From NCBI RefSeq assembly GCF_022605725.1, contig NC_065567.1:27073127-27137126 (forward strand): a stretch of DNA of 64,000 nt, read 5' to 3'. The stretch's first letter is position 1, and every line of letters begins with the position of its first letter. Below are positions 41,290 through 52,104 of the stretch, one piece after another. Source of the stretch: Anthonomus grandis grandis (Eukaryota > Arthropoda > Insecta > Coleoptera > Curculionidae). Both the position numbers and the translations under genes were made by a program. A model generated the notes under the pieces. The model saw nothing but the letters and a program-made list of their open reading frames with translations. It had not been told where the DNA came from and ran no database searches.

Positions 41290-41967
41290 ATGGCTGATAA
41301 TCAGAAGTTAAATGTTTCCGTCGATGAAGTAGAACTCGGCGGCGTCACGACTGATACAGAAAAGGATGAGGAAACGAAGCAGTTTTTTCAAGAAAACAAA
41401 CAACTTTTAAGACACTTTGGCATGTTGCAAAACTACGACGAATCTAGTGAATTTTTAAAAGCGCATATACAACTTGTTAACGATAATTCAGTGAAATATC
41501 TTGTCATGTGGTGCCTCAATTTAGAAATGGAAGAAAAGCATGACGTTATGGCACGGGTCGCTCATCAAGCAATTTGCTTGCAATACATTATGGAGTTTAT
41601 TAATTTGAACTTCGAACCTAGTGCAATTGTGGATGTATTTTTTAAAAAAGTTCAGTTAGCAACCCACCAGGCTAAACAGGCTTTCAACACGAAATTGGAG
41701 GAATTTAAAGAAAAAATTAAACGTAGGGTTAATGATAAGATAAATGAGGTACTTAATGAATTTAATGATGTTGTCAAAAATCTAGATCCAAATATCTATC
41801 AAGAAGATGTATATGAATCTTTACCTGAAGATTTGAAGAAATGTTTAGATACAAAAAATTATAAATTGTTAAAAGAGACTATTTCAAAAATGAAAAAAGA
41901 GCAGAGAGATTATTACATGAAAGAGCTCATAGAATCTGGATTATGGGCACCAGAAGAAACCGATTAA
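41290..41967 (+). CDS. Short Cdc37-like Hsp90 co-chaperone (CDC37L1-like)
   Basis: Intronless 225-codon frame. The whole length corresponds to the middle and C-terminal parts of Cdc37: FLKAHIQLVNDNSVKYLVMW (residues about 55-74), EEKHDVMARVAHQAI and an all-helical block match the Hsp90-binding domain; ESLPEDLKKCLDTK and the C-terminal YMKELIESGLW(A)P match the conserved Cdc37 tail. The N-terminal kinase-binding region of true Cdc37 (about 130 residues, starting MVDYSKW) is absent and replaced by a short acidic leader. Known Cdc37 proteins bring kinases to Hsp90; this protein could bind Hsp90 but probably not kinases, as proposed for CDC37L1. Lack of introns among intron-rich neighbours suggests an old retrocopy or intron loss. 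The frame is intact, so it is treated as functional. AATAAA overlaps the stop. Confidence 0.88.
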   Translation: MADNQKLNVSVDEVELGGVTTDTEKDEETKQFFQENKQLLRHFGMLQNYDESSEFLKAHIQLVNDNSVKYLVMWCLNLEMEEKHDVMARVAHQAICLQYIMEFINLNFEPSAIVDVFFKKVQLATHQAKQAFNTKLEEFKEKIKRRVNDKINEVLNEFNDVVKNLDPNIYQEDVYESLPEDLKKCLDTKNYKLLKETISKMKKEQRDYYMKELIESGLWAPEETD

Positions 41968-42463
41968 ATAAACTCTAAACTAGTTAATAATAACATTTAA
42001 TTATTTATACCAATCGTTCAAATGAATTTTTTGTGTTTTTTAATTAATGGACGGTAAAGTAATAAAAGAAATGTTTAAAATGTTTCTTTTTTTGATGTAG
42101 GTAAACGTGACTTAAATTTTTTGACTTAAAGACTTTTAATAAGATAAAGGTACAGACCGAACGATTAAAAGATTGACCACACATATGTGACACAGTAATA
42201 AGATAAGTAATTATATAAAAAAAAATTATTTTCTGCTGCTGATGGATACCAAATTTAAGTAATAGTGATCCTCTATACAAATATTGAAAAAAATTCCCAA
42301 ATAGTCACAAATAATTTCCTCGATGATAAGGTTAGACTATTGCAGAGCCGTATTAATTATATTATCTTAAAGTATCTTTTGTTTGAAAAGATAAGATAAA
42401 GCAAATAATATTTTATATCACTAATAACGAATTTATAAATAGTTTAAAATCAGCATTTTCAAT
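41968..42463. other. Intergenic spacer before the PP2A-A-like gene
   Basis: About 500 bp of AT-rich sequence. AATAAA-type signals (41967-41972 and near 42059) can serve the Cdc37-like gene. A GATAAG-rich stretch (near 42325, 42392-42399) lies upstream of the next gene. No coding content is seen. Confidence 0.4.
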
Positions 42464-45022
42464 ATGTGGGAAAACAGTTTGCCCGCGCAAGATTTTCAAT
42501 TATTTAAGGAGGCATTAATTGAGGAAAATTTAGAGGTAAGTAATTTATTTGTTGACAAACTAAAAATTGAAATTATAAAACTAATCCGAAATATTTATGA
42601 TTTTCCGTTTTGCAAAACAGAAAACGTTTAGTAAATGGACTCGGTAATTATAATGTTGTTGATAACTGTAATATAAATAGTAATATTTAGTTGGAAATGT
42701 CCATTACTTATTTCAGATTCAAGTAGCCATCATAAAACGATTCGAAAGCCTAGCAAAAGCTCTGGGTGAAAAAATAACAAGAGAAGAACTTCTCCCATTT
42801 GTGGAACTTCATTTTATTGAACTCCATGATGAAATTCTCTTCCATTTAGCTGTGCAGTTAAAAAGTTTCATACCTCTTGTAGGAGGTGTAGAACATTGTC
42901 AAATCGTGTTCGATATTTTGAGCAAATTGTGCATAACTGATGAAAATATCGTTAGGGAAAAAGCCGTAGAATCTTTAATATGGATTCAAGAAGATTTAAA
43001 CGGCCAGGAAGTGGAAAGATACATATTTCCAGTTATTATTAGACTGATTAAAGATGACTGGTTTACTAGCAAATGTTCTGCTGTAATGGTGTTTTCGGTA
43101 AATTTCGGTCGAATGTTTTACCAAGGGATAAGATTCAGTTTTTATTTTTTCAGCATATCTATTCAAAATTAAGTAATGACCGAAAATCGGAATTAAGAAA
43201 TAATTTTAAAATGCTGATTCAAGATGATTCACCAATGGTGAGAAAAGCAGCTTCGATGGCATGTGTAAAGATGTGTGACGTAGTGGAAGATGGCTCTCTT
43301 AAAAGTGAATTTGTTCCAATTTTTAAAGATATCGCTCAAGATCCGATGGTGACATAACATATATGTTTCTGCAATATAAAATACTACATTTAAAGTCTTA
43401 TTTATTTTTAGGATTCCGTAAGAGCTGGCACCATTGAAATCGCCTTAGCTCTTATTAAGCGACTGGGTTCAGAATGCTTGGAAGAGGTTATTTTTAAAAT
43501 AATCGAAGAAGCCAGTGGTAATTATTTAAATTACGTTTACGCTTATTAACGAAAAAAATTAATACTTTTATATAGTAGATAAATCTTGGAAAATAAGGCA
43601 ACAATTGGCAAAAAATCTATCTCACTTACAAGATTCGATTCCATATCCGAAATATCGTGGCAAACTTATAGCATTATTTCAAAAATTAGCAAAAGATATT
43701 GAGGCAGAGGTTCGGTTGCCTATGGTGAACAACCTTTTTAACTACTGCAACAGTTTAAAAGAATCTTATTTAAGGCATCCACAACATGATAACAATTTTG
43801 AACCAGTTTTTCAGCACAGTATTATGAACGTAATTCAGAGCTTAGCGTTGGACGATTGCGAGGAGGTTAGACTAGCACTAGCCTACAATATTTTACATTT
43901 AAGAGAAGTTGTATCCCAAGATTGTTTTAAAACGTATCTAATTTCATTTTTATTACAAATAATGGAGAGTGATGAGAGCAATGAAGTTCAATCCGAAATT
44001 TTATCGGGGTTAACTAGTTTATATTTAAACATTGACCTGATGCCTTTTCTGGGTGTCATTAAGAATTCGCTGAGACACGTGATAGCTCGTTCCCGAACTA
44101 ACTGGAGAGCAAGACGGTCACTTTTGAAAACTTTTATAAATGTGGCAAATTGTTGCACGCCGGAGTACTTTTCCGAACATTTCAAGATTTACTTTGCATC
44201 TTTATTAGGAGACAGTGTTTACGCCGTTAGACGCAGTGCTTGCATGGTGGTACCAATTTTAACAAAACGTTTTGGAATTAAATGGGCCGCGGAACATTTA
44301 GTACCCTTTTTTGCTGTATTTGCAATGGACTCCCGGTATTTGTACAGGTTAGTTCATTTAACTTTTTTTGAAAAAATATTTACTTAAGTATGTTTTTTAG
44401 ATTTGTTGCTTTATTTGGTATTAGCGAAATGGTCATTTCAAGCCTTTGTCCAAAACCTATAAACATTTTAGATGGTTTCAAATGTTTTATTGAGCAGACC
44501 GACCATGTACGTTATTTCCAGGCTTTAAGGACTCTAGTAAAAGTGGTTCAAACAAACCACTTGGTGCAACTAAAAATGAAGGAATCCAATTTTGACTCAA
44601 TGTTAAGTTTGCGCAACAAGTTAGATTATTTACCACATAGTGACTTAAAAATGTATTCGGAGCAGTCGTCCGACGAAATTCCACGTGTGAACATATATTT
44701 TATAGAGGAAAATGACCTACAGAATAACCATTGGCCATATGTACAAGGAATATTATATTTAATTTACAATAAATTTTTACCGATTATTGAGAAACTTAAT
44801 AATGATTATACTGAAAACGTTCAACTGAAAGCCATCAGCGCTCTAAATGAAATCGCAGAGTTTTTGCAAAAATTAGAAGAAGAAGAAAAACAAGAATGGG
44901 TACAACGATCAATACAGTCACTAAGTAATGAAGAAATTAGTGTTATTATTGAAGAAGTTCATCTTGAGTTGAAAAACGTTCAGTTTGAAAATAATGTTGA
45001 CCTTCTAGACGAAATTAAATAA
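42464..45022 (+). CDS. Diverged PP2A scaffold (A/PR65)-like HEAT-repeat protein
   Basis: Exons 42464-42535, 42717-43097, 43154-43348, 43412-43517, 43576-44347 and 44401-45022 join in phase to 715 aa. The first 500 residues follow PP2A-A repeat by repeat: ALGEKITREELLPF, LVGGVEHC, REKAVESL, DDWFTSKCSA, DDSPMVRKAA, DKSWKIRQQLAKNL, DCEEVRLALA and YAVRRSACMVV each match a PR65 inter-repeat motif. PR65 is a cytosolic/nuclear solenoid joining the PP2A catalytic subunit to B subunits. True PR65 is about 590 aa and strongly conserved; this one is much diverged and has an extra C-terminal region of roughly 125-150 residues, Glu-rich near the end. It is therefore a paralogue, not the housekeeping scaffold. 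Introns of 53-181 bp; the 56-bp one (43098-43153) sits between FS and HIY. Catalytic-subunit binding is uncertain because the C-terminal repeats are the least conserved. Confidence 0.85.
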
Positions 45023-45037
45023 ATTCTGGAGAGCTGT

Positions 45038-45043
45038 AATAAA
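45038..45043 (+). terminator. Polyadenylation signal of the PP2A-A-like gene
   Basis: AATAAA 16 bp after the stop codon. Confidence 0.5.
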
Positions 45044-45386
45044 TAATTCAAAAATATAGGCACAAAGTGTAGATCGCTTGTGAAGACAAGATAACAATGA
45101 AAGAAAATACTATATTATTTTGTATAATAATACAAATATAAACTAAATATATTAACTTACATTAATAAATTTTAAATTTGTAATGTTAAATTTCTGTTCA
45201 ATTTTTTTATCAGCTTAAACATAGTTTACTCATTATTAAAAAATAAACAGTAAATAATTGCATATCAGAAACTATTGATGTACTATTTGTTTAGAGTTAA
45301 ACTATTTAAATAAGGTAAAACAATTTTTCCAGATTTATGTAATGAACCCTGAAATATAAATTAACTGAATAACGCGTTATCTCAGT

Positions 45387-45430
45387 TATAAATTCTGATA
45401 ACATATAAAATATTGACGAACTGTTCAGTT
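45387..45430 (+). promoter_or_regulatory. Candidate core promoter of the FBPase gene
   Basis: TATAAAT at 45387 and TATAAAA at 45404 precede an arthropod Inr-like TCAGT (45425-45429) at spacings of about 40 and 23 bp, neither ideal for a TATA/Inr pair. The site is about 190 bp upstream of the start codon. Position is plausible; usage is unproven. Confidence 0.3.
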
Positions 45431-45618
45431 AAGTTCGCTCGATCGTCTATAGACAATTAGAACACAAACCACGAGAGCGATTCCAAAATAGTATCAAAGT
45501 TCAATGCTATACTTGCTTACACAACCAGATACCGGTTTCAGTTGTATTTTAGAATCTACGGTGAGAGCATCGACTCTCAGTTTTAATGTTGATTTAAATA
45601 CATATACGTGTACTAAGA

Positions 45619-46956
45619 ATGAGTAAACATGGATTTGATTCTAACACGATGACGCTAACGCGGTTCGTGTTAGCAGAACAATCTAAAGTGCCCAAAGCGA
45701 CCGGTGAATTAACTCAGCTTCTAAACGCAATTCAAACTGCAGTTAAGGTTATTAGTAGTGCTGTGAGAAGAGCTGGAATAACTCATCTGTAAGTACCTAA
45801 TACCATGAAATAATACATGAATTGGTCCTACATTTGAAATGGATAAGTTTTGAATTCGATTTTCAGTTTTGGTATTGCTGGAGAAACCAATGTACAAGGT
45901 GAAGAAGTTAAAAAGTTAGATGTTCTTGCAAATGAGTTATTCATAAATATGTTAAAAGCATCCTATACGGTTGCATTATTAATTTCTGAAGAGAACGAAA
46001 CTGTTATTGAGGTAAATTATATTGATTGGTGAAATATGTTTCATTTTTCAATGAAATCATTTGAATTTTTATGGTAGGTAGAAACGGCACAGAGAGGTAA
46101 ATACATAGTCGCCTTCGATCCTCTCGATGGCTCTTCTAACATAGACTGTCTTGTATCGATTGGCTCCATTTTTGCCATTATGAAAAAAGAAGACAATACT
46201 ATTCCGAGCTTAAAAGATGCCCTACAGCCAGGAACGAAGGTGGTGGCTGCTGGCTACGCCCTCTATGGTAGTGCTACTATGATGGTACTCTCTTTAGGTA
46301 ATAGCGTCAATGGATTCATGTTAGATCCAAGTTTTGGAGAATTTATTTTAACTGACAAGGATTTAAAAATCCCCAACAGGTAAATTTCATTTGTTGTTTT
46401 TTATTACTAATGATTATATTGCATAATTTTGTTTATATTGATGAGAATTAGACGATTATGAAAGTGTAGTAATTATGATAACTGTCAATGCCAAATTATT
46501 TTTCCAGGGGCAAAATCTATGCCATCAACGAAGGTTATACACACGAATGGGATCCAGCCATCAAAGAATATGTAGACATCAAAAAAGATCCTGCCAAGGG
46601 AAAACCTTACAATGCAAGATATGTAGGTTCTATGGTCGCAGATGTTCACAGGACTATTAAGTATGGAGGAATTTTTATTTATCCTGCTACTAAATCGTCT
46701 CCAAATGGAAAAGTAAAGGATGGTATTTTAAAACGTCTCATGTTTTATTTTATTTAAAATATTTCAGCTTCGTTTGCTTTACGAATGTATTCCAATGGCT
46801 CATATAATAGAAACCGCTGGCGGAAAAGCTTCTAATGGAAAAATATCAATTCTGGATATTCAACCTACAAGTTTGCATCAAAGAAGTCCAGTAATTTTAG
46901 GTTCAAAGGACGATGTTCAGGATGTTTTGGAAATTATTAAGAAGCATGAAAAGTAA
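45619..46956 (+). CDS. fbp: Fructose-1,6-bisphosphatase
   Basis: Exons 45619-45788, 45867-46011, 46078-46379, 46508-46712 and 46768-46956 join in phase to 336 aa, close to the usual 335-340. The enzyme hydrolyses fructose 1,6-bisphosphate to fructose 6-phosphate and Pi in the cytosol, the committed reversal of glycolysis. Seen: NTMTLTRFVL, TGELTQLL (AMP-binding segment, about 28-35), SEE (97-99), FDPLDGSSN (118-126; metal and catalytic Asp119, Asp122), ARYVGSMVADVHR, YGGIFIYPA, and YE280 at the substrate/metal site. The Arg contacting AMP in mammals (about 140) is Lys141 here, so AMP inhibition could differ. The start is the ATG at 45619; the nearby ATG at 45629 is in another frame and stops at once. 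Two AATAAA signals follow (47063 and 47077). Confidence 0.97.
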
Positions 46957-47062
46957 ATTATACATATAATTTTGGTTGTTATAAGCAAAATGATATAAAT
47001 ATATTTTCTTAATGGTTTCATTTGCTTTAATTACGTGTGCATTAATTATCCTGTATAATGTA

Positions 47063-47082
47063 AATAAATTATATGAAATAAA
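47063..47082 (+). terminator. Polyadenylation signals of the FBPase gene
   Basis: Two AATAAA hexamers, at 47063-47068 and 47077-47082, about 110-125 bp after the stop codon. Confidence 0.55.
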
Positions 47083-47089
47083 CATTTTT

Positions 47090-48340
47090 ATAATTTGAAT
47101 GTTATCGCTCTTTCAAACGTATCATTGTAAACAAATTAAACCGAAAAGCGAAAAATACGTTCATCATATCACAGTAGTAAAAATAACATTCACATGACAT
47201 TTACGGACCAAGCGAAGTAAAATTAACATCTCATTGAATTGTATTTCATTATTTATAAAAATCTTGGTTAGTGGTGAAATTGTCAAGCCAGCTTAAATAT
47301 AAAATGTCAAACCGATGTGACCGATGAAATAATGATAGTTAAAAGAAACAAATCTTACTTATTTAAAAAGTGAAGGGACAAACCAAGCATAGATAGCTAG
47401 GTGCTGATTAAATAGCGGATAGTCTTACAATAATTTGCTTAATTTAACTTGAAATTAAGAGCGATCTCTCTTGGTGTAAGCTTGAAGCTTTTCGTTGACA
47501 ATATTTGGTGGTGGCGCGGGAATACAGAGATGTTCTCGCCAAAGTTTATTTTGAGGAATGATTTCTTCTTACTCGGTTTTACTACTTTTTAAAGCTTTTA
47601 TCAAAAGCTATAAATAAGTTTCTTTTTTTGGAGTACAAATACTAATATAATTACATAATTGTATAATACCTTTTATAGGTGGGTAGGTAAATTGCACGAA
47701 TAAATATTTTTGGAATTATTTTCTCAGCATATTAACTTATTCTTACTTACAATTATTTTATTATGTAGACCCAGGTGTTCAAATATCTGGGAAAATACAT
47801 ATTGTGTTTGTAGGGTGGCAAATATTATCCGTACCTCCGTAAAGAAGGTTCATTTAGTGCCTAATCTGTTTGAAAAGCATGAGACCTGTCTTGATTAGTT
47901 TTAAAATAATCAACGAATTTAATACTTTATATACATATATAACACGGTTATAATTATAAAATTTATCTTTTGGTTAATAGACATCTTAGCATACCGGGTC
48001 ATAGAATTTTCTAGTAAAGAGTAAGGATATCAGTATGGGATTATCAAGTTTAAAATAGTTAGTTTAAAGAAAAACCTTAATATAGTTAAAGTTATATACA
48101 GCCAAAAAGGGAATATGTTTATCAATGTTTTTGATTTTCATTACTATTTTAGATATTTATTTATTCAGGCTTCTTTACATATTAACTGATTATTGATAAA
48201 TTGAATTTTTTGTAGATTCTTCAATATTTAATCGAATTAAAAAAATTATATTCCTAAATCTTCAAAACGCACAAGGTTGAAACCATTATTTTAAAGTACA
48301 ATATGTCGAAACTAATAATGTAGAAAGGTCCAGGTAGCTA
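47090..48340. other. Intergenic region, no supported gene
   Basis: AT-rich DNA. The only frame above 60 codons (47710-47898) has no recognisable domain. Confidence 0.45.
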
Positions 48341-48343
48341 GCT

Positions 48344-48363
48344 AGGTAGGTAGGTAGGTAGGT
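48344..48363. repeat. (AGGT)5 microsatellite
   Basis: Five AGGT units, preceded by degenerate GCTA/GGTA copies. Confidence 0.85.
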
Positions 48364-48439
48364 GGAGCTCTGTGAGAGTAAGAAACTGAAGAGGGAAAAA
48401 AAGACGACAATACTCAAATTCTAAGTATTATACCTGGGC

Positions 48440-48980
48440 CGACTGAGACGTTCTTCCCTTGAGCGATTTTCGAGCTTTTTGTTCTCTTATAAAAGAAGGT
48501 CGATAGCAAAGCTAAATGGGCATGCAACAGCTGCTCTATGCAATTTTTAATCTCAAATGTCATAAGGAATAAGCACAGCTTATTTTTCGGTACAATAAAA
48601 TTTTTGGTTTTTGGTCCGATTTTTCTCTACATATCTACTCAAAAACAGGCCATCAAATAATAAAAAAAAACTCTAGACAAACTTCTTATGGACGCCACTA
48701 GTAAAAATTAATTTCTTTCTTGTACGTCAAAAAACGCCCCCTGTAGCATAAAAATATCAGCAATTAAAAAAAAATATCTACATTGGTGGTAAAGTTATTT
48801 TAGAAAAACCTTTTTTTATCGCTCTATTCGAAAATACGTTTAGGACATACATTTATATCAAATTTTTTTCTTATTTTTTGTTGGAAAATCACCCTGTTTG
48901 GGTGTAGGTTTTTCAGTTTCAGGTTTCAGGGTAAGGTTTGTCAGTAGAGTCCCTGGACACCTGGTATATACTTCTATAAT
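48440..48980. mobile_element. Possible dispersed-repeat remnant
   Basis: Composition and short motifs (TTTTTCTCTACATATCTACTC; CACCCTGTTTGGGTG near 48890; CCTGGACACCTGGTATATA near 48950) resemble the ends of dispersed insect repeats, which often carry CACCCTGTATA. No coding region or clear terminal repeats are visible. The class is not determined. Confidence 0.2.
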
Positions 48981-49603
48981 AATGTGACTGACAGCTCTAA
49001 AAAAGCTTTCCTCATTAAAGTAGACAAAAAAGAAAATATTATTAATAAGGATTAGGGACTATTAGATCCCAAAAGCCAGTTTTTGTTGCCCGTTTTCATA
49101 ATATTTGAAATTTTCAAGTAGCGAAAGAATTTGAAAGTAGCGAAATGAAAAAATTAACAAATTTATATAGACAAATTACATATTTCGACAAAAAAAAACC
49201 CAGTGTTAAAAAGACGACACTTATTTTTGATGGATATTATTTTAACTAATGGAGTGTGACATTTTTTCACAACACTTTCTCTTTTTTTTAATTTATAAAG
49301 ATGTAATTGTTATAATTAATTTTATAAATATGGCTAATTTTTGGTTCTAGACAAAATTATGAAAAAAAAATGTGATATACGGTATGACTACCTGCAACCC
49401 AGATGACGAAATTTTGTAACTGGGATAACATAAATATAAAACATTTAATCTTTTAAACATTATATGTATGTTTCATAGGGAGCACAAACAAAGATCTGCA
49501 ATGTTTTATAGACTCCAAAATATCATACCTATAGAAAGCAGAGTGTTCCAGAACATTGTCAAATTAGTTTAGAGCACAATTTATCTCACTATCTATATGA
49601 ATT

Positions 49604-49717
49604 CTAAATTCCTTCACCAAGTTTATTTATTTCAATTATATCTTCAGTACTAATGATTTCTGCTAATAATGTTCGTTCATCCTCTTCAGACACTAAATAA
49701 AGGTCTTGGGCAAACAT
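49604..49717 (-). CDS. Unidentified small exon-like ORF (37 codons)
   Basis: On the minus strand a pyrimidine-rich tract ending TTTTTATTAG directly precedes ATG at 49717. The frame then opens 37 codons to TAG at 49604-49606. The peptide is acidic and well mixed (MFAQDLYLVSEEDERTLLAE, then IISTEDIIEINKLGEGI), unlike random AT-rich translation. It could be a terminal exon, a pseudogene piece or part of a mobile element. No family is recognised. Confidence 0.2.
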   Translation of the reverse strand: MFAQDLYLVSEEDERTLLAEIISTEDIIEINKLGEGI

Positions 49718-50499
49718 CTAATAAAAACAAATAGTTGTGATGTAACAGTGCTCTTTTTCTTATCCCTATGTGTTTTGTCACACAAAACATAGATGGTCAC
49801 CCGGGAAGTGTCTTGTGATCCTTAATTAAATAGATGTCTATCAAATTAATCGAAAATATCAAAGACATTTTTTAGTTTTCGTTTTACCACAAATCATCCA
49901 ATAAAACACTTTTATTGGCATAGAAAAATAATTCCAAACATTATTATGTAAAATCCCATATTAAGTTGGGCCATTAAAAATGTATCAATTATGTCCGCCA
50001 AAGATAAAAATGAGATTAACAAATAAATATTTACATAAATTTACTTTTATTTGCTTGTGTGGTTACTGAAGGATGCCGCAGACTGGCAAAAAATCAAGAA
50101 CAAAGAAGGCAACCGTCTGAGAAATAATATCGTTCGAACCACTTCGGAACAGTGAGAAGCAAATAAAGTTTTACTGTGTTTGTGCACCTTTTGGTTATTA
50201 CTTCTGATGCGTTTACTCATCATGTAGGTTGAACCAATATCTTACCATTTAATTATGTATTTTGTAAATTATTCCAACAACTTCTTTTACAGAATAAATG
50301 TCTTTGTTTTAGGGATATTGGAATTGTATTACCAAGATCCCGTCATTATTTAGATATTTATTAGGTAAGTATTTATTGTGTAGGACCAATGGATATAGTA
50401 ATATCGACCTAATTTCAACTGTAGAAAAACTAAAAATTGCAAATCGCAGAATAATTCTGTAACTGACTCCGCTTCAGTGCAAAAAGGGTTCGAAAAATC

Positions 50500-51150
50500 T
50501 AGGAACAGGTAAAAAGGATCAAAACTTTGAAGGTGGAGATGGAGGCTTGGGCTCTATGTGAATAGGGTTAAGCGAGCGGCAACTGAGGATGTGGCTCTAA
50601 ATTATATTAAAAAAAAGGATAGTTTTGAAAATGTTAATTTGTTCGTAAAGGAGATATCCACTGATGAGCATAGGTTTAAAATATTTTTAGTGATATCTCC
50701 AATAGACAAAAAAGAATGTATGTATGAACAGATTTGATTTTAGAAAACATAAGGATTTTTTAAATAATTTAGGAAATGTACTAGAAAGAGGAGGTAATTT
50801 TTTATGAATAATTCCAATAAAAATCTTAATTCGTCAAAAAGTAGATTAGAAATTTGATAGTATGTACATGGGTCATGTAAACATTAGATTTCTTAGCCCT
50901 TTTTTCTCCGAGGTATCTGCATTGGATTAGTAGAATTAATTTAACTTTAATTGATAATAATATGTGTAGACAAGCAAGTAAATGTCACTAAATGAGGTAC
51001 TCTAGATAAGCTCAATTTGACGGATCATAAATTCCTGTACTCAGTAATTGATATTAATGTTCCTAAAATAGGTAAGGTTAAGGCTCTAATCTATAGAGAT
51101 TTAAAAAACGTTCGATGGGGCAGAATCTATTTTGCATTAACCATGTTTAA
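50500..51150 (+). mobile_element. Non-LTR retrotransposon remnant (ORF1 and endonuclease pieces)
   Basis: Two coding fragments lie in order on the plus strand. At about 50548-50737 the frame reads LYVNRVKRAATEDVALNYIK and continues as SFENVNLFVKEISTDEHRFK, which resembles the C-terminal region of Jockey-type ORF1 (gag-like) proteins. At 51017-51143 the frame reads LTDHKFLYSVIDINV then KVKALIYRDLKNVRW, resembling the end of the apurinic endonuclease domain (SDH motif) and the start of the linker to RT. Stops and missing sequence between them show a deleted, dead copy. It ends just upstream of the CpG-rich mex3 5' region. Confidence 0.5.
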
Positions 51151-51199
51151 ATGATAAAGTGATTCTTTTCAGTAGTAATGAACTCTCTGTCTTTCGCTA

Positions 51200-51824
51200 A
51201 AGGCATATACAGTCAATAATTTCTTTTTGATATTATTGAGAGTGTTAGTGAGGGACGGCAACAGCGCGAGCGCCCCGTTAACGTGTTCACCTCCCGGTCC
51301 CGCCGAAAGAGCGGCGACACGCGAGCGACGATACCGGCAAACGGGCGAACCGGCATCGGCATCGGCACCGGGCACCGGCATTTTCGAGTCAGAGCGCAGA
51401 CTCCGAACGGTTGCGCACGCTGCGTCGTCGCAGATGACAGAAAACCACGCCGTAGTCTCTCTCGTTTGCCGAAAGCCGAAACGAAAAATCTCCATTGCTG
51501 GTTTGCTGCCTGCGCTCAGTCAGTTTCGAGCGAGCAAGTTGAGTGCCCGTCGTACATCGTACATCGTACATACCACCTCCTCGAACACCAACAAAAACCG
51601 CTATTATTATAGAAGAATCCATTTTAATATTAAAGATAATAATTCTATTTATATTTTTCTACCGGTAAACCGCGTGAATTTTAACCATAAAATTAGTCGT
51701 TTATTCATCGTGTTCCCGCGCAAGTAACCCTCTCCCCGTTTGTTTTTGCATGTGACTAGGACCCCATTTGTTTCGACGACAATCACAACTACGTACACCA
51801 TTTTGTGTGACAATTCAGAAAATT
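51200..51824 (+). promoter_or_regulatory. CpG-rich promoter and 5' UTR of mex3
   Basis: From about 51240 to 51560 base composition changes abruptly to GC- and CpG-rich within AT-rich flanks. Overlapping Inr-like TCAGT motifs occur at 51516 and 51520. A 7-bp unit CGTACAT is repeated three times at 51551-51571. Open frames in this island on both strands have no domain and reflect composition. The exact transcription start is unknown. Confidence 0.5.
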
Positions 51825-52104
51825 ATGCCTACAAGTTTATTTCCGGATATGGAGAGAGCGAGTGGAATTGGGGATGAACGGGCGTTACAGTTAGCCCTAG
51901 AGCTTTCGATGCTCGGATTTAACGAGCCCTTGGGCCCCGTTACCGTGCCAGAATCGGTTGATCCCAATGGAGACTTAAGCGCAGCTTTCGTCAATCCCCT
52001 GGGGAATCCTCTAGACGAAGTCAGATCTAAGAAATCTCAAAACATGACTGAATGTGTCCCTGTGCCCAGTTCAGAACACGTTGCTGAAATCGTAGGAAGA
52101 CAAG
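51825..52104 (+). CDS. mex3: RNA-binding protein Mex3, first coding exon (3' partial)
   Basis: ATG 51825 opens 93 codons plus one base, ending at a GTGAGT donor after 52104. The start MPTSLFPDMERASG and ERALQLALELSMLG match the N-terminus of animal MEX3 proteins (vertebrate MPSSLF.DLER and RALQLAL). NMTECVPVPSSEHVAEIVGR is the diagnostic opening of KH domain 1, and the exon stops inside its GRQG RNA-binding loop, phase 1. An in-frame ATG at 51768 also exists, but homology supports 51825. Mex3 proteins carry two KH domains and a C-terminal RING, bind 3' UTRs in the cytoplasm and repress translation; in Tribolium mex3 helps repress caudal in anterior patterning. The expected continuation (CKIKALRAK...) is not in the window, so the intron exceeds 11.8 kb. 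Confidence 0.93.

Noticed and set aside
45629..45652. ATG in another frame just inside the FBPase start
   Set aside because: It stops after six codons; the ATG at 45619 gives the conserved N-terminus.
50470..50500. GGTTCGAAAAATCT resembling a tRNA B box
   Set aside because: No A box at the right distance and no cloverleaf stems.
51169..51622. Long frames on both strands in the CpG island (up to 166 codons)
   Set aside because: High GC suppresses stops. Frames conflict, have no domain, and lie in the 5' UTR of mex3.
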